From contig OX337239.1 in the NCBI GenBank assembly GCA_946965045.2, positions 1,054,001 through 1,118,000 on the forward strand: 64,000 nt of DNA. The letters are read 5' to 3'. This DNA comes from Epithemia pelagica (lineage: Eukaryota > Bacillariophyta > Bacillariophyceae > Surirellales > Surirellaceae). Below, in pieces: positions 42,752 through 53,000 of this stretch. How positions within the stretch are numbered: the stretch's first letter is position 1; each line of letters opens with the position of its first letter. The notes beneath the pieces are model-generated. The model was not told the DNA's origin. It did not search any database and saw only the letters and a program-made list of their open reading frames with translations. The position numbers and the translations under genes were made by a program.

Positions 42752-45700
42752 TCAGCGTTCAGCTTCTTGTGCCTCCTTCCAGACTTGCTGGATGAAGGAA
42801 TGCTCTTGATCCAGCGTACAACGGTGAGTCTTCATACTTACATTCACATACTTCTCAATTTCTACAAACAGGATGTCGTTCGTTGTGCCCTGGTTCTTCT
42901 TGTCAAACAACTGATAGGTGAGCATATACCGCCGTGCTTTAGCGGAGAACTTGCGTACCGTGCTCAATGTCACTCTGCCAATACTCGTTCTCACCACTTC
43001 CATGAACTTTGTCTTCGTTGCTTTCTTGCTCTTTGTCAAGCGACGGAAGTATCGCTTTCCAAGACCCCATGCGTACTCGATCCCTTCACCCGCGAGTTCG
43101 CAGTGGTACTTCGGTGTCACAAGGATCTCAAGATTGCGAGAATATCGCTTTGAGAGATCAACCGCCAGTTGTTCGAGGGCGGATCTCTCGTTCTTGAAGT
43201 CCTCACATGATCCCATCAGGTAAGTCAATGAGTATTTCTTGTATTCTTCCATCATGTCATCGCGGACCTGTCCTGAACCATCCAACCATGTCTTACTCAC
43301 ATCCTTGCGGTATTCCTGGAGCTTGGTGGTGTCAATGAAACCACGCTCGCCCAGAACTTGGAAGAGACCCTTTGGTTGCCCGAGCCAGCCCTGCTCCATG
43401 ACAACTTGGTCTACCTCGGTTGGTAGCTTCCTTGCTGTCGAAATTGCCTGGAGCTGGTCAAGGGATTTGGAATGGTAGGCTTGAAGTGCCCTGTCGCCAT
43501 GTTGAGCTCCTTGTTGAATGTCATTTCAAATGAGCTCACCAATCAATTCTTTCTTGGACAGCTTGTGTTTCTTTGTTTGATTGGCTGGGTGGTCGAACTT
43601 CATTTGTTGTCGTTGCTCCTCCGTCAGAGGAACACCCTTAGAAGCAAATGGGCCAGGGTCCTCATCTGTGTAGACCATGGACTGCTTGGACCCTGGCTGA
43701 AGACGATGAGGGTGTGGATATGGACCAATGGACTCAACAATGGTCTCATGCATCCTGGGTACAACTCCACCCCAATCCTTGTTCATCGTTTTCTCGTTGA
43801 GCCCATCTTTCTGTTTTCGTCCGTGGCCACTACTGTTGTCAAAAAGAAAAACAAAATCAAAAGATGGGTACAGGATCATCAAACAATCAACCAAGTCCTC
43901 GAATTGGAGGGCCATGTGGTCGTAGTTCCACCAGCCATCATTGTTGGATCCATAGTCAAAAAACGTGCAAAACGCGCTGGCATCGGTGATCTGCCGGAGC
44001 CGCTTGTGCGTGCCACCAAGGACTTGTTTGGCAGAGTCATCGGCCAAGTAGGTCTGTTGCCTACGGGATTGATTAATTGCATCAATCTTCTCGGGCGTGA
44101 GCAGGACAACTTCGCCTGCGTTGTCCGAATAGAAGCCCCATGCCCGACTCACAAATGCGCTGAGCATGAGTCCATGCCCATTGTCTTTTGGCAAAAGGAC
44201 TCCACGCCCTTGATGGTCCCCCCAACTCTTCTTTGAGAAAGACCATTGCTTGAAAATGGCCTCATCTTGGCCAACAAGGACAACAGGACGACGGTCCGAT
44301 GGGAAACGATGCGACAAATTTCCTCCCAGCAGCTTGTTTTCATCTTTGACATAGGATGAAAACACCTCGGGAAAACAATCAACGTGATACTCCCGCATTT
44401 GTTGATTGGTTGTTGGGTCTTCAAACTCAAAGGCCCAAACGTCCTCCATGAGCTTTTCTGACACACCCTCAATCTCCCCGTGTTCCAGTTTGATTGCTTG
44501 GGTAGCAGGTATCTGGACCCACCGATGTGCGAGCTTCTCCAGCTCGAAGTAAGTGGAAATGAACTGCTTCCGGGCGGCGATATTTTCCGGATCTTCGTGG
44601 CGGTCCGTGTAATAGGACTTTTTGGTTTCAGAAAATCGAAAACCAGCATAATTCAGCATCTTCCATGCTGTACTTACAGAAACACTGGGGAGATTCACTT
44701 TTTGGCGGAACTCATCCAAGGTTAGCAGCCCTGTGATGGATGGCTCCCCGTCTTGGCTCTCCGTGTCTATCTCTTTCTGATACACCACGGGGATCAAAGT
44801 ATCCCGGATGTACGTGGCGGCCGTCTCGCAGGAAAGGGTCTCCAAACGTTGACTGGCCCACTTCTGCAACAACTGGAGTGCTTCTGGGTATTGTCCCAGA
44901 AAGTATGGACATGGCTTCTTCCCTATCTGGATGTACCAGTTTGGATGGGGGAAGTTGCCATTGACCCGGAATGCAACATTGGCTCGTTGCACAGTCTGCC
45001 AATGCTGCAGACCGCGATACGACATTTGACTCTGGTCGGTTGCATATTTGCAACACGACGTCCACGTGGCACCATCCTCCATTGTTTGGAGAGCTCGTTG
45101 ATATGTCAGCCTAAGAACCCTCATTCTCATGAGCATTCTTGGGATCTGGGAGTCTTGGGGTGGCTCATCTTCACCCTTGTTGATGAGAGACAAAAAACAA
45201 TCAAACCGTTGTTCCGCCAATTCAAGTGACTCAATCCACCGTTCCAGCTTCTTTCTCGTTGTCTCCCCATTCACTCTCGGACCAAAGATTTTGCTCACAA
45301 CGGGCCGGTCGAAGAAATCTACGGCAGAAGAGTCACTGGAGGCATTGGAATGCTCATTGTTGTTGTTGTTTCCATTGTCGTTTCCTGTGCCTGTGGTTGT
45401 TGTTGTTGTGGTGGTTTCCAGTGCCTCTTCCAAAATCTGCTCTGGGCTTGGTGGTGATGACGCTGCCGTTGTGGCAGTTTCATCATCATCCTTGATTGGT
45501 GTTGTGGGTTTCTTGCGTTTGTTCCTCCCTCCAATTCGAATCCGATTGTGACTTATGAAGTTAAGCCACTCCTCATTCGTGTGGTTGAATTGAGGTGGTG
45601 GATCGGTCTGACGAGCCGAAACATAGTAGAATATTTGTTTCCCACCTCGACGTCGCACCTCGTGGCGGTAGATACCCTTGGGATTCCACTCTTGCGATAG

Positions 45701-45907
45701 GAAATGGAGTCGCCATTCACTACCTGAGCGCATTAAAGATCGATTCATCATTGTTGCGTCGGATAATTCCGGAATCCACTGCTTCAAGAAGACGGCAATC
45801 TCAGCGTCAATAATCCACCGGTTTGTCCAGAGGAAGCGTATTGGATGGCATCTGAAGCCAAATTCGTCGCATATGGTTGTGTATGGCCCTGTATATGATT
45901 GGACCAT
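42752..45907 (-). pseudogene. Giant DDE transposase (IS630/Tc1/mariner-like) with one in-frame TGA
   Basis: From ATG 45907 the frame runs 793 codons to TGA 43526-43528, then continues in the same frame for 258 codons to 42752. The part before the stop has a winged-helix-like DNA-binding region (VSVSTAWKMLNYAGFRFSET) and two catalytic aspartates, in VGQDEAIF (residue 548) and FLFDNSSGHG (residue 690). The part after the stop supplies the third acidic residue in TPKYHCELAGEGIEYAWG (Glu near 944), followed by KRYFRR and a VRKFSAKARRYMLTYQL helix. From memory, large fungal DDE-like proteins share the same DNS..H, KG...VL.ERG, PK.HCEL and KRY motifs. The N-terminal 250 residues contain Thr/Asn/Asp-rich low complexity. 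The TGA removes the third catalytic residue, so this copy should be inactive unless it is read through or the base is an assembly error. Confidence 0.8.
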
Positions 45908-46254
45908 TTTGTCTGTTCGGGCACAGGCAGAGAGATGGAGGATGAGGGGACTGCCCACGATGTTCGACAGTAGCTACTTTCACTGCTCCTGGAGACTGAA
46001 CCACAGGTCGAAATGCGCGACACCCCTATGATTTTCTACTACTTTTATATCTATCCTATCGATTAGGTTGGGTGGTGTTTCGCATTTCGACCGGCGAATG
46101 GCCATCGTCGCATGAAGCGGTCACTAGGCGTTATTGCATTTTGCATTTTTCAATATGTGCGTGACAAAATGTGAGGAACACGAAAACCGTAAGTGATCCG
46201 AAACGCTGGGGTACTGTGGGCTAAAGTGTAGTATACAATTTCCCACTATGAAAA

Positions 46255-46285
46255 ACTCATGCACTACGAAACGTGAGCCATCTTG
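46255..46285 (-). repeat. Right terminal inverted repeat of the 7-kb transposon
   Basis: Read on the minus strand it starts CAAGATGGCTCACGTTTCGT and continues as in the left repeat; it is followed on the plus strand by TA at 46286-46287. Confidence 0.85.
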
Positions 46286-46287
46286 TA

Positions 46288-47115
46288 CGACAGATTCGCA
46301 TCTCCTGAGAATTCCCCCATGGCGTAAATCGTAAATCAGAACCTACCCTCGACAATGGCCCACGTGTAGCGTGTACGAGTACTCGTACGAGTAGGTGTAC
46401 AATAGAGCTACAAGTTACAAGCCTCTCTATTGTACTCTTACCTCGATAGGAGCTCTAGGAGTAGAGTAATTCCAAAGGCACTCCGTGTCTATCTACTTCT
46501 TCTACTCCTAACTCCAAACCCCTCATACTCCTATGAGTTTCAACATAATATATCATGCATCATGTCAAATCAATCATTTACTCCAAAGTGGTTTTGTATT
46601 GCAGATTCGTAATCTCCTCGATACTTGAAATCGTATCTCATGATATTCTCATGCTATTTAATAATGATGAGTGGAGATATGAGATATACAACTGTGGTAG
46701 AATAACGACTACTAGAGGACTCTCTAGTTATGGATGGATGGATATGGGATAGTCTCAGTTTTGCTCCTCCTTGGACAAATACTGGGATAATCTCTCGTGT
46801 TGCCTACCGGCTGTGGCAAGAAAAGGAACACCACCGCAACCATGCGGTGACAAGGGCAGGATAGAGCAAAGGGAACTGCCTGACAACTGGGATGCAGAAC
46901 AATAATACTATAAGACCACATGCTCTGGAATCACACAACTCTGGAAGAACAGCAGACGAAAGAAAAGAATATTAATAGCGAGACAACTACTAATGTGCTA
47001 GTAGTTGTAGAAGCAGAGCAAATCGTGGAACGAATGGATCATGCTTGCCGTTCCGGTAGAATGTTGCTTGTCGGTAGTCTACCTAGTAGAGGTTGTGCGT
47101 GTGTGTGCTGTGATT
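46288..47115. other. Intergenic rich in palindromes, between transposon and LGDNP-family gene
   Basis: No gene seen. Contains a perfect 16-bp palindrome GTACGAGTACTCGTAC (46373-46388), an 11-bp inverted repeat GTACAATAGAG / CTCTATTGTAC (46397-46407 and 46425-46435), the 14-mer CTCTAGGAGTAGAG (46453-46466), CTACTCCTA (46502-46510) and TCTACCTAGTAGA near 47079-47091. Part of this may be remains of small non-coding transposons. Confidence 0.55.
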
Positions 47116-49368
47116 CTATAACAAGAGCGCTTCTTGAGGATGACAATGATACAGTTTGGCAAAATGGGCACCAAATTCAATGGAATCATTCACATCCAAT
47201 AGTACCATGGGGGCATGGGGATGACGCGGTTGGGTAGACCACCAATACGAGGAGAATGACGACGATGACGACAAGGAGGACCCAAAGCCAAACCAATTGC
47301 TGGACCAAGAAGTTGTTTGAGATGGTTGTTGTTGTTGCAGAGTGGCAAAAAATCTCTTGGCGCTTGCTTGTCGTTGTGCTTGAATGCGTTGAACGGTTCG
47401 TTGCGCCCGTTGCAAATCACGTTCTTGTCGACGCGTTGAGGCCAAGAACACGAGCAAACTGGGTGTGGCAATGGAATTGGAAACGGCCAATGATTTACGG
47501 TTGGCTGTCGTTGATGTTGATGTTGTTGTCTTGCGTTGAAAGTCGGCTTGTCGTTGTGCCGTCAAGGCTTGCAAACACAAATCGTGTCGAAGTTTTTCCG
47601 ACAGGAGCAGTTGCAATCCGGAACGATTTCCATGGGTACCATGGGCATCCGACATTTTCCAAATGGACCGGAACTCTTCCCTTTGGTCGTTGTCATCGTC
47701 TGGGTCTTGGACCGGACCCAATTGGTACACCACAGTGGTTTGGGGTGTCTCCTTCTTGGTGTCCGTCGTGTTGCTTTTTTCAGTGTTGACTTTGGTGTTG
47801 TTGTTGTCATCATGCACAATGTCATCGTGGTTATCTTGATCCAAATTGTGCCATTGCAATGTAACGGGGACTCCGGATGTGACACAGGGATGATCGCCCA
47901 AGGTCATTAAATGATAATAGACCGTGACGGTGCCCCAAGAAAGAATACAAGGAGGACGACACGGAACTGCCGAGTCCATGTCCTCCTTTCTGGATGACAC
48001 GAACGACAGAGGGTGGGAGGGTGTTGCCGATGGCGGCGGCATCAATCCTTGCGCCTGAAGGAGCAGTGGATTGTCAAAGGGGTTTTGAATCGCAAAGGAG
48101 GATCCATCGTTGTTGGTAGTCGTAGCAGTGAATGTGGAAGATGGAGCAGTAGAGGAAGGGTGGTGATTGTCGTTGTGGTGGAATGGTATAGCAGGTTTGT
48201 CGGTGGGTGGTTGTCGATCCTCCTTGTTGTCATAATAGGATTGTTCCAACGACCCTTGGAGGGTGGATATTTTGAGACACGAAACGAGCCGTTGGCGTGG
48301 AGTACTTCTTGTTGCTGTGGTGGTGGTTTTGGTCGACGGACCTGGAAGCTGCGGTCGTCGTCGTCGCCGTTTCGTCAAGTAGTGTCGTTGCCATTTGAGT
48401 AATTCATGCCAGGCTTTTTGTCGTTGCGTTTGCCGTCGCCACAAATGAAACAAATACCAAAATCGTGCCGTGGCCGACGATCGTGTTGGGGTGGCACACG
48501 TATCCATGCCATAGACGTACAAGTCGTCCGACGGTGGTTGTGCCGTCGTGGTGCTTGTTGTGCTTGTGCTTGTCGTTGTTGTGCTTGTTGTGCTTGTCGT
48601 TGTTGTCGTTACCGGTGACGTAGAAGGGTTGATGAATGGCGGCTCCCTGTGAGAGGATGGTGGTTGCAACGCAGGAACAGCAGCCGGTCGAAGCAGTCCA
48701 TCGCCAAATTCCAAGGCATCAAAAAAGACATCCTCGTCCGGATCGTCCGTTGGAAAATGTGTGGTGGTACTACTACGACGACACGTCTCATTGTGCGGCG
48801 TTGGTACCGAGTCCAACGACGACGACGATGGTAGTGGCAGCACAGCACTGTCGTTGGGATGCGGCTGGGACGACATGGACAAGGGCGTTTGCGTTGTAGT
48901 GCTGGTCGAAGTGGTTGTGGCAGTGACAGTGGTCGAGGCGCACGACTGTGCGGCCAGACCTGCAGGGTCGTCCTTTCGCGCGCTTGTTCGTTGCGGTGGT
49001 GGTGCTGCTGCTGTTGCTAATGCTTGTGCTTGTGACAGAGTCGTGGGAACGGAGTGGTGAATGACAGTCTTGTGGTTGTCCTCGTCGTCGTGGTTGTTGG
49101 TCTTGTGGTTGTCCCTCAAATTCTCGCACGTCAAACCCACTGTGGGAGATTCCCTTCCTTCAGGAATGGAATCCAAATGATCCTGCTTGTTTTCAACGTG
49201 GTTGATACTGTCACGGCCATTGGTGTTGATGTTGTCGTGAGTGCCGTCCTGGATTACAGGAGGCTGCTCAATACGTTTGTGGTCGTGATCGTCGTCCTCC
49301 ATGGGATGATGATCATGATGATTGTGGTTGTATTTGTCCCAGGCCAAGGCCAAGAACGACGGCGGCAT
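47116..49368 (-). CDS. LGDNP-family protein, long member (750 aa), function unknown
   Basis: ATG 49368 begins MPPSFLALAWDKYNHNHHDH. The protein is dominated by low complexity (His/Asp, Thr/Ser and Pro runs). Its only compact part is the core CILSWGTVTVYYHLMTLGDH with PCVTSGVPVTLQWHN, around residues 475-505, the counterpart of the core in the 337-residue gene at 37666-38679. As in that gene, a basic helical tail follows (ERDLQRAQRTVQRIQAQRQA) and a RLVSCLKIS segment precedes it. The C-terminus ends in a Ser-rich stretch and a DVNDSIEFGAHFAKLYHC segment. No signal peptide or TM is evident. The shared order RLVSCLK/RPIKSCLK, LGD core and basic helix indicates true homology. Function unknown. 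Its start codon is about 590 bases from the open frame of the retrotransposon, so that element may have landed in its promoter region. Confidence 0.7.
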   Translation of the reverse strand: MPPSFLALAWDKYNHNHHDHHPMEDDDHDHKRIEQPPVIQDGTHDNINTNGRDSINHVENKQDHLDSIPEGRESPTVGLTCENLRDNHKTNNHDDEDNHKTVIHHSVPTTLSQAQALATAAAPPPQRTSARKDDPAGLAAQSCASTTVTATTTSTSTTTQTPLSMSSQPHPNDSAVLPLPSSSSLDSVPTPHNETCRRSSTTTHFPTDDPDEDVFFDALEFGDGLLRPAAVPALQPPSSHREPPFINPSTSPVTTTTTSTTSTTTTSTSTTSTTTAQPPSDDLYVYGMDTCATPTRSSATARFWYLFHLWRRQTQRQKAWHELLKWQRHYLTKRRRRRPQLPGPSTKTTTTATRSTPRQRLVSCLKISTLQGSLEQSYYDNKEDRQPPTDKPAIPFHHNDNHHPSSTAPSSTFTATTTNNDGSSFAIQNPFDNPLLLQAQGLMPPPSATPSHPLSFVSSRKEDMDSAVPCRPPCILSWGTVTVYYHLMTLGDHPCVTSGVPVTLQWHNLDQDNHDDIVHDDNNNTKVNTEKSNTTDTKKETPQTTVVYQLGPVQDPDDDNDQREEFRSIWKMSDAHGTHGNRSGLQLLLSEKLRHDLCLQALTAQRQADFQRKTTTSTSTTANRKSLAVSNSIATPSLLVFLASTRRQERDLQRAQRTVQRIQAQRQASAKRFFATLQQQQPSQTTSWSSNWFGFGSSLSSSSSFSSYWWSTQPRHPHAPMVLLDVNDSIEFGAHFAKLYHCHPQEALLL

Positions 49369-49956
49369 GGTTTCTAGCTACCAACAACCAAGCACAGAAA
49401 AGAACAAAGAAACACAGACGGAGGTGCCGTCCATTCGTTGGCCTGTGCCGAGTGTGTGTGTGTGGGTGTCAACAGTGATCCACGACACCACAAGAAAGAA
49501 TGGAAAAAACAACAGCCAGTGCGGATCTTGGATCCTACCAAGATATGATAGGAACGACACCACTAAAGGGTTCAAGAATGAGGAATTCGAAACGAAGGAA
49601 AGAGGCTACGAATGATCACCCAACTTGATGATCTACCGCATCAACAAAGCTGCCACCGACACCGACACGGACGACCACATCTGAACCGCCGAACGACGCG
49701 AGAGATTCGTTCTGCATGGTGGGGGATGGACGACCGACAACACGTACTTTGCAGCCAAAAAGATAGTCCGTTCCCCCTACTTGGAACATGTGGGGTTCGC
49801 TTTCATACCCCCGAAATCGAATTCGGGATGGGCGGGGTGCCTCCGACGGAAACAATGCAGCTGCAGTCCAACCGTTGGAGTACGTACTTCAACAGTTCTA
49901 TCGCATATTAGTCGCTATTTTGGAGAGCGTGATTACTGATGACCTAGCTTCACTAG
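49369..49956. other. Intergenic: 5' flank of LGDNP gene and presumed 5' region of the retrotransposon
   Basis: No gene seen. ORFs at 49322-49911 have no family signal. The retrotransposon's 5' boundary must lie somewhere in this stretch or just after it, but no target-site duplication could be recognised by eye. Confidence 0.4.
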
Positions 49957-49959
49957 CTA

Positions 49960-49983
49960 ACTATTGGATCTCAATCCAATAGT
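49960..49983. repeat. Perfect 10-bp hairpin just before ORF1
   Basis: ACTATTGGAT, loop CTCA, ATCCAATAGT. It lies at the start of the ORF1 open frame, 109 bases before its first ATG. Confidence 0.75.
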
Positions 49984-50091
49984 TTTGCTGCTTCACCTTC
50001 ACCACATCCATTGCGAGGAAAAACCACCAAGCCTGCACCTCCGCTAGTCCCGAAAAGGCACACCACACGCACGGCGACACCACCACCCGTC

Positions 50092-53000
50092 ATGCAAACA
50101 CTCTCTGGTCTCCGAAACCGCAATTCGCGAAGCAAAGACAACGCAAAACACCACCATGGTCGACACCACACCACCACAACCGTCACGCCCAACCCCGTGG
50201 GAAGGACAGACCGGCCTCGGGCCCAAACCAACAAAGGGGGAACAAAACCCACGCCAATTTTGGCCAACAACAACCAAACAGTCATCAAGCCCAACGAAAG
50301 GACACAACACGTTGCTTTTAAACCAACCGAACAAAAACCCACACCGTCAGAGACAAAAAAGACCCAACAGCCAATCCCGACGAGGACCATTGCGACTCAA
50401 ACAACCCACGTGGACAACGGAGAAAGACATCACTTGGGCCCAATCCAACTACGTCAGAACCAAGATCACGCCGCTACCCTACGCCCAACAGGACAACCAA
50501 AAGACTCCCCAAGGCACTTGCCAAATGCCCAATCCCCTCAGCAACCCCTCACAATTTCTCGGGAAACCCAGAACTTGCCCCAAGCCTCCAGCAGAGACGC
50601 CAGCCATCGACAGCCAACAACCCAAACCATGCAACTCCATTCGAAGCCAACCAACAGCAAGCAGCCTCCCCGCCGCCAAGTCGCGGCCAGGGCCAACACC
50701 CCTGGATCCCCAAACCGGGAAGACTTTCCCCCCCTCCGTCCCAGCCATACCATCACGCCCGCTCGTGTCAGTCGCCCAACCAACAAAGGCCGCGCCTCCC
50801 CGCCCGCAAACAACAACAACCACCATGCTCTGACCGACCAAGCCACGGCCACCGTCACCATCACCCCCGTCCACCACCGTCACCACGAAACCGAAACCAC
50901 CACCGAGACCGACCACAACAACAGTACCAACCACAAAAATATTGAAAACCAGAAAAACGAAAACGAAAACACCTTTAAAACCCAGAAAAAACAACACCCA
51001 GACAACACCACGGAACCGAACCACCACGGAGAACACACGACCTTGACAGACAACCACAACGAGGACGACACAGGAACCAACAACTACGAAGGCGACAACA
51101 ACGAGACGGCGGCAACCCCGACCATCCAAAACCCATACCGGCCCACGAAAAAGACGGCCAAAAGCCTCCTGACGCCCAAACCAGGCCCCAAAAAAGAAGC
51201 CCCGAGCATCCTCATCCACCTACATGTGGCAGTGGTGCACCATACAAACCCACAAGTGGAGTCATCCCTCCCACGCCTCACGGAGAAATCCATCAAAGAC
51301 CACATCAGCGACATCCTCGCCCACCACAGCCATCGCCAGGGCGAAGACCCAATGAGTCTGCAGGTTCACCGAGTGGACTTTCTTGAAACGAAACAAGGCC
51401 CCCGCAACCCACCACGCCAAAACAACAACAACGAAACGACGGGCCGCGGAACCAGGAACCACACCTCCTCTTTCCACGTAACCCTCTCACCGGCACCAAC
51501 CAACGACCAATTCGACAGCGACGTCTTCATGGACCAAGGCCTCCGCTTGGTCACCCAACTTTGGCATCGTCACCACCGGGACGACTACCAGTTTGACGAA
51601 AGGGGCGACCAATGCGTGCTACGAAACGGCACCCCACAATCAAACCCGACGGTCAACCCCAGGTTTGACCAAATCAACATTTACACACCGGCATGCAACA
51701 ACCGCGCATGCGAAACACACGGCATCGTGGCAGGCATTCCAGCCTCGGCACTCAAACACCGCCGCAGCCTGGTCAACTTGGCCACAACCATCCGGAACCT
51801 CCTCACCCCACACTTGCCCGACAAACTTCAAGGGCTTGATTTCCACAACCACATTGGATGCCGCGCAGGAGTCTTCAGCGGAGAACTGAAGTCGAAACAG
51901 CGCGGACAAGTCCCCGTCATCTACATCGCCGCCTCGTCGCGATTGAACTTCGAAAGCCTGATGCGCTCCTACAACGCACATCAAACAACCAACCAAAACC
52001 AGGAACTCTGCTGGTTCGACAACTGCATCCAACTCCTACCGATGCCAAAGACTCAAGCTGCCAGGACCACAACACTGGAAGCACTCAAAGATCTTGACCA
52101 ACATTTCAACGCATGCGTCAAGATCCGCCTCCGCCCAATAAACTTGGAAGCAACCGAGGAAGACTGGGACCAACTAGCCGCCATGGAAGAATTTGCCGGA
52201 CTCTTTCCAGAGTATGCAAACGCCGACCCCGACCCCGAATCCTACACGTTATATCTGCGACGCACCCCGGATACACATCACTTGAACGCAACTTCCATTC
52301 GACAATACGAGAACTTCCCCGACAACATTTTGCTCCCCACCATGGCCGCCATGGCCGCGTCGCCACCGAGGCCACTGGACGCCAACAACCCACACAGCCC
52401 ATCGACAGGAAGCCACACCAACCGCCTCGTTGCATTCACAACCAGGATCCTACGACGACGCGCAAACCAAACAGACAGGACCCACAACGAAGACACCGAA
52501 CCAACAGACGAGGAACAAAGCCGCGGCGACACAAGGACCCGCACCAGCCCCCCCGGCACACCACCACCGAACAAACGACCATGGCAGGACAACAACGATC
52601 CATACGAAGACGAAACAAACTGGCAGGAAGTAGTCGCCAACTCCCCTCACCTCCGGTCGCCGCCACACGAAACCACCGGAGAAGACAACACCAAACCACC
52701 CGCCAACAACAACAAATTCTCGCCTCTGGCAGACAAGCGAAACGACACAGAACATTCCGACGACGAAGCAGAATTCGACGACGACGCCATGGAAACCGAG
52801 GAAGGCACCGACGGTTCCCAACCATTGATCGACGACGACACGGACATCCCCCAGTCCGGAGCAACAGCGAACGAAATGGAAACAATAGCCAACTACGTTC
52901 GCACCCATAACCCATCGAGACTGCCGGACATCCAGCGGTACCTCCACGACATTCGGTCTTTCTGCACCGACCAAGACGCGCAAGACGCGTGGGATTACGC

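Larger units (their letters stand above)
39294..46287. mobile_element. 7-kb DNA transposon, TA-flanked, with 31-nt TIRs, DDE transposase and a SET-domain cargo gene
   Basis: Inverted repeats at 39296-39326 and 46255-46285 match at 29 of 31 positions, and each is flanked externally by TA (39294-39295 and 46286-46287), the target duplication typical of the IS630/Tc1/mariner group. The enclosed 6,990 bp carry a giant DDE transposase gene on the minus strand, a SET-domain gene, a basic/acidic protein gene and a small unknown gene. The pre-insertion site would read ...CGACAC-TA-CGACAG...; because CGACA occurs on both sides (39288-39292, 46288-46292), a 5-bp duplication is an alternative reading. 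The transposase has one in-frame TGA, so this copy is probably no longer autonomous unless the codon is read through. Accessory genes of this sort are unusual for the IS630/Tc1/mariner group, whose members are mostly 1-3 kb. Confidence 0.75.

Noticed and set aside
50479-51219. Minus-strand ORFs (246 codons here, 228-253 codons at 52436-53211) inside the retrotransposon
   Set aside because: Mirror images of the A/C-rich sense strand giving Val/Gly/Phe-rich strings; no homology.
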